Below are positions 1-4,641 of a stretch of DNA of 5,519 nucleotides, piece after piece. The position numbers and the translations under genes are program-made. The notes below the pieces were generated by a model, which was not told the origin of the DNA, did not search any database, and was given only the letters and a program-made list of their open reading frames with translations. This DNA is from a bacterium (GTDB taxonomy: Bacteria > Cyanobacteriota > Sericytochromatia > S15B-MN24 > VGJW01). Every line of letters starts with the position of its first letter. Position 1 is the stretch's first letter. Location: NCBI GenBank assembly GCA_021790035.1, contig JAJYIO010000212.1, forward strand, positions 1 through 5,519, read 5' to 3'.

Positions 1-180
1 CAGGACCTGGCCCGCAGTGGGGATCTCGGACCGGTACAGGAGCTTGAGCATCGTGCTCTTGCCCGCCCCGGACGGACCGACCAGAAAGACGAACTCGGAC
101 GGCCCGATCTCCAGGTTGAGGCTGACGAGAGCTCGCACCCCGCTGGGATAGATCTTGGAGACCTGCTTGAGTCGAATCAT
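1..180 (-). CDS. ftsE: Cell-division ATP-binding protein FtsE, N-terminal part (runs off left edge)
   Basis: The first 60 residues of an ABC-type ATPase are visible. They open with MIRLKQVSKIYPSG and carry a complete Walker A motif, GPSGAGKST, at residues 35-43. This is followed by MLKLLYRSEIPTAGQV, which resembles FtsE (typically LLKLxYxxExPTxGxV) more than other small ABC ATPases. In known systems FtsE pairs with the membrane protein FtsX at the inner face of the membrane and uses ATP to switch on periplasmic or extracellular peptidoglycan hydrolases during division. The ATG start is well supported by a perfect AAGGAGGT eight bases upstream. The gene follows the TagA-like gene by 75 bp on the same strand, so it may be cotranscribed with it, although its strong ribosome site suggests independent high translation. 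The signature motif, Walker B and any ftsX lie outside the window. The main alternative is a LolD- or MacB-like ATPase; the P-loop context favours FtsE. Confidence 0.85.
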   Translation of the reverse strand, partial: MIRLKQVSKIYPSGVRALVSLNLEIGPSEFVFLVGPSGAGKSTMLKLLYRSEIPTAGQVL

Positions 181-188
181 CGGCCGGG

Positions 189-196
189 ACCTCCTT
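189..196 (-). promoter_or_regulatory. Ribosome binding site of ftsE
   Basis: The minus strand reads AAGGAGGT, a perfect complement to the 16S rRNA tail, with an 8-nt spacer to the ATG at 180. It fixes the ftsE start. It is the only strong Shine-Dalgarno sequence before any of the gene starts in this window. Confidence 0.9.
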
Positions 197-203
197 GGCG
201 CGT

Positions 204-221
204 CGAGCGCGAACACGCTCG
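204..221 (-). other. Small hairpin between the tagA-like gene and ftsE
   Basis: CGAGCG (204-209) and CGCTCG (216-221) form a 6-bp stem around a 6-nt loop, 34 nt after the glycosyltransferase stop and just upstream of the ftsE ribosome site. There is no T-run after it, so it is not a convincing terminator. It could be an mRNA processing or stability element, or chance in GC-rich DNA. Confidence 0.3.
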
Positions 222-255
222 TTGCGCGATGCTCCCGAGAACGGCGCCACCAGGA

Positions 256-1035
256 CTACCGTCCAGGTTCAGTGTAACGCTCTTGGCGCTCCGCGGCCAG
301 CGCCGCCACGACGAAGGCGGGCAAGGCGGTCGCCATGCGGCGCCAGCGCCACGGTTCCTTGATCAGGCGAAACAACCACTCGAGGTGGGCGGCCACCATC
401 CACGCGGGAGCGCGACGCACCCGGCCGGACAGTACGTCGAGACTGCCGCCGATTCCCATGCAGACCGGCACGTCGAGTTCCTGTTGGTGGTCGGCGATCC
501 AGTATTCCTGGCGCGGGACGCCCAGGGCGACCAGCAGCGCCCCGGGTCGAGCCTCCCGGATGCGAGCGCAGAGCTCGGGCTCGGCCTCGGGGGAGAAGTA
601 CCCGTCGGCCATCCCCACGATGGCGAGACCCGGATGCCGAGCGGTCAAGAACCTGCCGGCCTCGTCGGCCACGCCCGGGCCGGCGCCCAGCAGGAACATG
701 CCCCGGCCGGCCTCAACGCACTGCTCGGCGATCTCGTGAATGAAGTCGACCCCCGCGATCTTCTTGACCCTGACCCCGCGCCGCCGAGCCGCCCACACGA
801 CCCCGGACCCGTCGGGCAGCACCAGGCCGGCCCCGCGGATGATGGCGGCGAGCTTGGGATCCAGCCTGGCCGCCATGGCCATCTCGGCGTTGATCGTCAC
901 GATTGCCATCCGGTCCCCGCCCGACAGCGCGCCGAACACGGCATCGACGGCCTCTTTTCGGCTCCCCGCGTCGATGGGCAGACCCAGGATATTCAGGCGC
1001 AAGAGGGCCACCTGCACGCTCGGGGAAGGCTCCAT
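256..1035 (-). CDS. tagA: WecG/TagA/CpsF family glycosyltransferase
   Basis: A 259-aa protein, the usual length for this family (GT26). Visible family motifs are TINAE at residues 47-51, LPDGSG at 73-78, KKIAGVDF at 91-98, LGVPRQEYW at 171-179, GIGGSLDVLSG at 194-204, RAP at 208-210 and HLEWLFRLIKEPWRW at 218-232. In characterised TagA the Thr/Asn pair and the Asp of the second motif are active-site residues; T47, N49 and D75 fill those places here. The basic, aromatic C-terminal helix is the part that brings TagA to the membrane. Family members usually transfer an N-acetylmannosamine-type sugar from a UDP donor to undecaprenyl-diphospho-GlcNAc, the second step of wall teichoic acid, secondary wall polysaccharide or related glycans. 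The exact sugar cannot be read from sequence. It follows csaB by 119 bp and precedes ftsE by 75 bp. No ribosome site precedes the ATG, which sits inside the palindrome CTCCATGGAG. GTG codons at residues 7 and 9 are alternative starts. Confidence 0.9.
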   Translation of the reverse strand: MEPSPSVQVALLRLNILGLPIDAGSRKEAVDAVFGALSGGDRMAIVTINAEMAMAARLDPKLAAIIRGAGLVLPDGSGVVWAARRRGVRVKKIAGVDFIHEIAEQCVEAGRGMFLLGAGPGVADEAGRFLTARHPGLAIVGMADGYFSPEAEPELCARIREARPGALLVALGVPRQEYWIADHQQELDVPVCMGIGGSLDVLSGRVRRAPAWMVAAHLEWLFRLIKEPWRWRRMATALPAFVVAALAAERQERYTEPGR

Positions 1036-1039
1036 GGAG
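1030..1039. repeat. Palindrome covering the tagA-like start codon
   Basis: CTCCATGGAG is a perfect 10-bp palindrome with the proposed ATG at its centre. On the minus strand the bases just before the ATG read GCTCCTCC, which is the opposite of a Shine-Dalgarno sequence. It may be chance, or it may lower initiation at this codon and favour coupling or a GTG start just downstream. Confidence 0.4.
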
Positions 1040-1154
1040 GAGCAGTGGCTGCAACGCAGCGCTGCACTTTCGGTTCCATCGGGCGATCAGCTCCTGGATT
1101 GCCGGGTTACGGGCGAGAGGCCTTTGCATCGAGCGCCCGGCGGGGACGCGCCAC

Positions 1155-2288
1155 TCATACTCGCTGCAGGTCTCCCTTCAGACGGGCCAGATCCGCTGCC
1201 AGCTCGAAGTTGCGCATCGCCAGCTCGCGTTCGCGGGGCAGCGCGGCACGCATGCTCGCGGCAAATTCCTCGTGTCTTTCCCAGAGCTGCATGAGAACCC
1301 CGAAGAGATACGTGGCGTCCTCGAGGTCCTCGACTCCTGGCGCGACCGGCATGCCGAAGCGCTGTCCGAAACTCGCGACCTTGGGATCGTAGGACACGCC
1401 CATGAACGGCACCGCGGCGGAAGCCGCCAGGATCAAAGCGTGCAGGCGCATCCCGACGACCAGTCGGCAGCGAGACAGCAGCGTGAGCATCTCGCGGGGC
1501 GTCAGGGGTTGGGTCCACAGCCGGGTCGACGGCACGTGGTCGCCCGGGCGGAACTGGAGACAGTCGAAGAGCTCCTGGGTGATCCGCTCGTCGTGCGGAC
1601 GCTGGAACGGGATGACGAGGATCTGAGCCCCGACCGACCGTGCGACCTGCGCGAGAGTGGCCGAGAACGACTTGAACTGCCGTTCGTACCAGGTGGGCCA
1701 CGGACGGATGGCTACACCGATCGTGGGAATCGACAGGTCGAGTTCGGCGGCAACGAGCTTGGCGTCCAGCGCCTCGTCCGGCGCGGGCGAGAGGACGAGG
1801 GCCGGGTCGGCGGTGACCGCCAGCGAACGGGCCCCGACCCCCAGCTGACGCAAGAGGTCGGCCGAGAACTCATCTCGAACCGCACAGACGCGGCAGCGCC
1901 GCACGGCACTGGCGGCGACGGCTCGCGAAAAAATCGCGCGCAGCGGCCCGATTCCCGCGCCCAGCAACATCGTGGGCACGCCTCGCCACTGGGCGGCCTT
2001 GAGGAGCGCGGCATAGTAGGGAACGCTCTTGAGGCCGGTCGTGTCCTGGAGCAGGCCGCCGCCCCCCGAGACGAACAGCGCGGCGCCCGACAGCTCCCGC
2101 GAGATCGCCACGACATCCGTACGGCCGATGGCGCGCACGCCGTGGGCAAGAGACGTCTGCTTCGGATCGGCGGACAGGACGACCAGCTCTCCTAGCCGCC
2201 CGAGATGCTCGGCGAGGCTGGCGAGGATGGCCTCGTCGCCCGTGTTCGCAAACCCGTAGTAGCCCGAGACGACGATGCGATCAGACAA
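1155..2288 (-). CDS. csaB: Polysaccharide pyruvyl transferase CsaB
   Basis: A 377-aa protein of the family's usual length and layout. It has the glycine-rich N-terminal SGYYGFANTGDEAIL at residues 8-22, GGGGLLQD at 75-82, GAGIGPL at 110-116, AVRDEFSADLLRQLGV at 136-151, TADPAL at 159-164, VIPFQRPHDE at 225-234, GMRLHALILAA at 279-289 and SYDPKV at 299-304. CsaB enzymes are cytoplasmic or membrane-associated and move pyruvate from phosphoenolpyruvate onto a ManNAc residue of the secondary cell-wall polysaccharide. The resulting ketal anchors proteins with SLH domains, such as S-layer proteins. No SLH protein is in this window. The start is TTG at 2288, which puts the first conserved glycines at the expected distance from the N terminus. 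It lies inside the last codons of the upstream gene (8-bp overlap), has no clear ribosome site, and is probably reached by translational coupling. The TagA-like gene downstream fits the same pathway. Confidence 0.92.
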   Translation of the reverse strand: MSDRIVVSGYYGFANTGDEAILASLAEHLGRLGELVVLSADPKQTSLAHGVRAIGRTDVVAISRELSGAALFVSGGGGLLQDTTGLKSVPYYAALLKAAQWRGVPTMLLGAGIGPLRAIFSRAVAASAVRRCRVCAVRDEFSADLLRQLGVGARSLAVTADPALVLSPAPDEALDAKLVAAELDLSIPTIGVAIRPWPTWYERQFKSFSATLAQVARSVGAQILVIPFQRPHDERITQELFDCLQFRPGDHVPSTRLWTQPLTPREMLTLLSRCRLVVGMRLHALILAASAAVPFMGVSYDPKVASFGQRFGMPVAPGVEDLEDATYLFGVLMQLWERHEEFAASMRAALPRERELAMRNFELAADLARLKGDLQRV

Positions 2289-3066
2289 GTGGGCCGCTTT
2301 CGGTCGAAGCCCGATCGTCCGGGGCCCGTTGATCTTCGAGGGCCAGCTGCTCCTCGAGGGCGCGGGCGATCTGCTCCAGGGAGCAGGTGCCGGTCGAGAT
2401 CAAGATCTCGCCCAGCAACTGACCGGTCGCGCCCTGGCGCGCCAGCGCCGCCTCGAGCTGATCTTCCGAGAGCATCTCCAGGCGCAGCAGGATCTGCCCG
2501 AGGCGCGCCTCCTGCTGCTGGAAGCCGAGGGCCTCCTCTACCTGCTCCTGCGAGAGAAGGCCTCTGGCGACGATGACCTCGAAGAGCTGCGCCTCGGGTA
2601 GGCGGGCAAGCTCGATCATGGCGTCGTCGAGGCCCTCGGGCGTGATGAGACGCCGCCGCAGCAGGAACGAGCCGAACCGCTTCTCGGCATTTTGCTGAGA
2701 CAGCGCCCAGGCCACCTGGCCATCGTCACAGGCCCCGGCCTCGACGAGGAGCTCGCCGAGCAGTCCCCCGCGCTCCGCCTGCAGGGCGAGCGCGGCTGCG
2801 AGGGCGCCGCTGCCGACCGCTCCGATGCGCACGAGGATCTGCCCGAGTCGAGCGTCGGCGAGCTGCTCGTGCAGCGCCTCGCGGACCTGGACGGCGGTGG
2901 CTGACATCTGGGCGACCAGGATCTCTCCGAGGGGACGATCGGGCTCGGCCTCTTGCACCCTCAGGGCGTCGTCCAGATCGGCCTGAGTGATGACCTCGCG
3001 GCGGAGCAAAATCTGACCGAGCCGACTGTCGTTGGACTCCAAAGGGGCCTCTTCGAACTCGCGCAT
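2281..3066 (-). CDS. MshEN-only protein with four tandem candidate c-di-GMP-binding modules
   Basis: A 261-aa soluble protein made almost wholly of 24-residue motifs of the form RLGxxLxxxxxxxxxxLxxALxxQ. They start at residues 15, 45, 73, 102, 130, 160, 188 and 217. Odd motifs open RLG (RFG in the fifth); most even motifs open PLGE or LLGE. Linkers alternate between 5-6 residues inside a pair and 4 between pairs, giving four two-motif units at 15-68, 73-125, 130-183 and 188-240. The known MshEN domain (N terminus of MshE/GspE-type ATPases) binds one cyclic-di-GMP with two such 24-residue motifs joined by a short linker. No P-loop, ATPase, membrane or catalytic domain is present; the only remainder is 14 N-terminal residues and an acidic tail (241-261). 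Function as a c-di-GMP sensor or scaffold is inference. It is the first gene of the operon and overlaps csaB by 8 bp. The ATG at 3066 lacks a ribosome site but follows an in-frame TAA; a TTG at 3042, preceded by GAAGAGG, is an alternative start. The family call is confident; ligand binding is not shown. Confidence 0.8.
   Translation of the reverse strand: MREFEEAPLESNDSRLGQILLRREVITQADLDDALRVQEAEPDRPLGEILVAQMSATAVQVREALHEQLADARLGQILVRIGAVGSGALAAALALQAERGGLLGELLVEAGACDDGQVAWALSQQNAEKRFGSFLLRRRLITPEGLDDAMIELARLPEAQLFEVIVARGLLSQEQVEEALGFQQQEARLGQILLRLEMLSEDQLEAALARQGATGQLLGEILISTGTCSLEQIARALEEQLALEDQRAPDDRASTESGPLV
2347..3024 (-). repeat. Eight-motif MshEN repeat array within the coding sequence
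   Basis: Module 1 spans 2863-3024, module 2 spans 2692-2850, module 3 spans 2518-2679 and module 4 spans 2347-2505. Motif starts are spaced 30, 28, 29, 28, 30, 28 and 29 residues apart. Modules 1, 2 and 4 keep R-L-G at the start and Q at the end of their first motif. Module 3 has RFG and a Leu in place of the final Gln, and its second motif reads LFE where others read LGE. At DNA level the motifs recur as diverged ATCTGxCCGAG-like segments on the plus strand, so this is an old protein-level amplification. Confidence 0.85.
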
Positions 3067-3075
3067 CGACGGTGC

Positions 3076-3081
3076 ATGTTA
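3076..3081 (-). promoter_or_regulatory. Candidate -10 hexamer for a leaderless transcript of the MshEN-csaB-tagA operon
   Basis: The minus strand reads TAACAT nine nucleotides before the ATG at 3066, with no Shine-Dalgarno sequence in between. A -10 element here would place the transcription start at or within a few bases of the ATG. No convincing -35 was found at 16-18 bp. Call based on position and the TAnnnT pattern only. Confidence 0.35.
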
Positions 3082-3151
3082 CACCAGTTGCAGGGTGGCC
3101 AGAGGAGTCCTTCGCCATGCCATCGCCGATGCCGGTCAGCGGCGGCAGCGA

Positions 3152-3243
3152 CCCTCTCGAATGACCCGCCACCGCCAGGGCGGCCTGACGCGAACGCTTG
3201 CCCGCAGCCGGCGAGTTCGAGAGAACGGGCGAGGCCCTCTCGA
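3152..3243. repeat. Repeated TCGAGAG/CTCTCGA boxes in the divergent control region
   Basis: CCCTCTCGA occurs twice in the same direction (3152-3160 and 3235-3243). The inverted heptamer TCGAGAG lies at 3217-3223, making a 7-bp inverted repeat with 3237-3243 around a 13-nt spacer. Their place between two divergent genes would suit an operator, but TCGA-rich words are common in GC-rich DNA. The rest of the 264-bp gap (3067-3330) shows no gene or RNA that can be recognised. Confidence 0.35.
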
Positions 3244-3314
3244 GTCGCGGCCCCGAAGGGGAGTTTCGATCGGGTCGCAGGCTCGTGCCATGGGCAGTTT
3301 GGGTCTAGAGGGGT

Positions 3315-3320
3315 TAGAAT
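3315..3320 (+). promoter_or_regulatory. Candidate -10 hexamer for a leaderless transcript of the exported-protein gene
   Basis: TAGAAT, one base from the TATAAT consensus, ends ten nucleotides before the ATG at 3331. The bases between hold no Shine-Dalgarno sequence; the nearest purine run, GAGGGG at 3308-3313, is too far upstream. GGTCT (3302-3306) and AGACC (3326-3330) flank the hexamer as a 5-bp inverted repeat. No clear -35 is present. The arrangement mirrors that of the divergent gene. Confidence 0.4.
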
Positions 3321-3330
3321 CCGGCAGACC

Positions 3331-4518
3331 ATGAAGTCCGACGCCCTAGTCTTCCTCGCCGCCACCCTCTTCGTGGCGACCAGCCTCTCTTCGCCGCCTG
3401 TGCTGGCGGACGTTCCCAGCAACGACACCGCGCGGATCCAGCAGTACGAGGACCAGGCGATCGCCTTCCAGGCCCAAGGATCTCGGAGCTACACCCTGAC
3501 CCGGGGTGGCAGGCGGATCGACGATTCGCTCCTGGCCTCGCTTTCGGGTGATCCCGATCTGATCGAAGATGTCGGCACGGCGCAGCGCAACCGGCACATC
3601 TACGAGCTCTCGACCGGCATCGTCGGCGTTCCGCTCGGATTGCTCCTGGCCGTGGATAACTTCTTCGGCTACAGCGCGGGCCCCCGGAAGTTCGGCGGAG
3701 TGACGCTGCCCCGTTCCATCGTCGCCCCGTTTGCGGCCTCCAACCCGCTGTCCTTCACGATCTCGATCGGCGGAGCGATCGTGGCCCTGTACGGGGCCTG
3801 GCAGCTCGGCGAACTCATCGGCGAGGCCGCGGGCGCTTACCATCCCGCAGACCTTCCGCAGAGCGATGCCAGGACAGCCGCCAAGGAGTACAACCATCAG
3901 CTCGCCATCGAGCTGGATCTCACGGCGACCGAGACCGCCGAGGCAACCCCCGAGGCCAGCCCCTCGGCCACTCCCAATCCCGTCTTGAAATCCTTCCCTG
4001 CCGGCGAGGACGGCTCGGGTTGCTGGGCCGTGCGCCAGGCGGTCCCGTATGTGCAGGCCAAGCTGGGCCAGGACTTCCAGCCGTACCTGGTCTGGACCCA
4101 GGATCTGCACGACTTCCAGACCGGCCTCATCCAGGGCGGAGTCTGGCACGTGCTCTTCGCCGGTCCCGACCCCAAGGCCGACATCGACGCCTCCGTCCCG
4201 CTCCACGGAGACATCTCCTGGACGGGCGTCCGGCCGTACTTTGCGCGGTACCGGAACGGGACCGACCTGCTGTCGACCGTCAAGGTGGATTCCCCGCGAG
4301 CGATGTTCCTGCTCAAGGAGCCCTTCCGGGAGCAGCAGGTCGGATGGCTTCCGGCGGGCAGCTCGGTCGTTCTTTACCCCTTCTGGGGCCGGCTTCAAGG
4401 CCCGATCTGGACGGTGCAGCTATCGCAAAGGCGCCTGCCCCCTTCGGTCGGCATCGACGCCGAGTTCGGGTCGCTGGTGGACATGACCCGATACCGCGAG
4501 CACCCCCCGATCCCCTGA
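3331..4518 (+). CDS. Hypothetical exported protein with two hydrophobic segments and a C-terminal globular domain
   Basis: A 395-aa protein that I do not recognise. The reading frame is open far upstream, but the ATG at 3331 is chosen because it starts a clear signal peptide: MKSD, a hydrophobic core (ALVFLAATLFVATSL), then PPVLA-D with likely cleavage after A26. Residues 30-90 are polar and helical. Two hydrophobic stretches follow, about 94-112 (TGIVGVPLGLLLAVDNFFG) and 140-170 (a Gly/Ala-rich segment including SIGGAIVALYGAW), separated by a basic loop; they could form a membrane hairpin. Residues 198-218 are a Thr/Ala/Pro/Ser linker. Residues 220-395 look like a globular mixed alpha/beta domain rich in aromatic residues (PYLVWTQDL, GGVWHVLFAGPDP, RPYFARYRNGTDLL, VVLYPFWGRLQGPIWTV), with a single Cys at 231. 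An envelope or surface role is inferred from export and from the divergent polysaccharide operon. No enzyme motif is visible. The ending TGA is followed by a terminator-like hairpin. Confidence 0.75.
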   Translation: MKSDALVFLAATLFVATSLSSPPVLADVPSNDTARIQQYEDQAIAFQAQGSRSYTLTRGGRRIDDSLLASLSGDPDLIEDVGTAQRNRHIYELSTGIVGVPLGLLLAVDNFFGYSAGPRKFGGVTLPRSIVAPFAASNPLSFTISIGGAIVALYGAWQLGELIGEAAGAYHPADLPQSDARTAAKEYNHQLAIELDLTATETAEATPEASPSATPNPVLKSFPAGEDGSGCWAVRQAVPYVQAKLGQDFQPYLVWTQDLHDFQTGLIQGGVWHVLFAGPDPKADIDASVPLHGDISWTGVRPYFARYRNGTDLLSTVKVDSPRAMFLLKEPFREQQVGWLPAGSSVVLYPFWGRLQGPIWTVQLSQRRLPPSVGIDAEFGSLVDMTRYREHPPIP

Positions 4519-4524
4519 GGTACC

Positions 4525-4556
4525 GGGGGCGACCTGAACGGCCGCCCCTCTTGTCT
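4525..4556 (+). terminator. Probable intrinsic terminator of the exported-protein gene
   Basis: GGGGCG (4526-4531) pairs with CGCCCC (4543-4548) around an 11-nt loop; a G-T pair at 4525/4549 extends the stem. It is followed by TCTTGTCT (4549-4556), a broken T-tract. The hairpin starts 7 nt after the TGA at 4516-4518. Position and stem are good; the poor T-run lowers confidence. Confidence 0.5.
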
Positions 4557-4574
4557 CGGGCTCGAGAAGTCGAA

Positions 4575-4617
4575 GTGGGCCCGGTTGCGCAGCACGGCGT
4601 CCGCGCAAAGGGCCCAC
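4575..4617. terminator. Long two-part hairpin between convergent genes, possible bidirectional terminator
   Basis: GTGGGCCC (4575-4582) pairs perfectly with GGGCCCAC (4610-4617). Inside it TTGCGC (4585-4590) pairs with GCGCAA (4603-4608) around a 12-nt loop, with a GG/A internal bulge. Fourteen base pairs in all make it the strongest hairpin I found in the window. It lies in the 123-bp gap between two converging genes, 24 nt beyond the stop of the minus-strand gene. No T-run follows on either strand, so it may work as a symmetric barrier or a 3'-end stabiliser. A repeated genomic palindrome is also possible. Confidence 0.55.
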
Positions 4618-4641
4618 CTTGATCCGAAAGGGTCTGCCGGC

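Noticed and set aside
713..1129. Minus-strand frame of 138 codons overlapping the start of the TagA-like gene
   Set aside because: Arg/Gly-rich shadow in a different frame from the conserved glycosyltransferase; no ribosome site or domain.
229..1392. Plus-strand open frame of 387 codons
   Set aside because: Antisense to the TagA-like gene and the end of csaB; low-complexity translation and no start signal.
903..2195. Long plus-strand open frame of 430 codons
   Set aside because: It lies opposite csaB and the TagA-like gene, which show full family motifs. Its translation is Arg/Gly/Pro-rich with no recognisable domain, a usual shadow in GC-rich DNA.
2953..3330. In-frame upstream extension of the exported-protein gene
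   Set aside because: It would run antisense through the start of the MshEN gene and bury the signal peptide inside the protein. The ATG at 3331 is far better.
3308..3333. tRNA-like segment (GGTTAGAATCC followed by GACCA)
   Set aside because: The supposed T-stem pairs only two bases, and no matching acceptor, D or anticodon arm lies in the 75 bp upstream.
3346..4398. Minus-strand open frame of 350 codons
   Set aside because: Antisense to the exported-protein gene, whose signal peptide and domain layout are clearly the real product.
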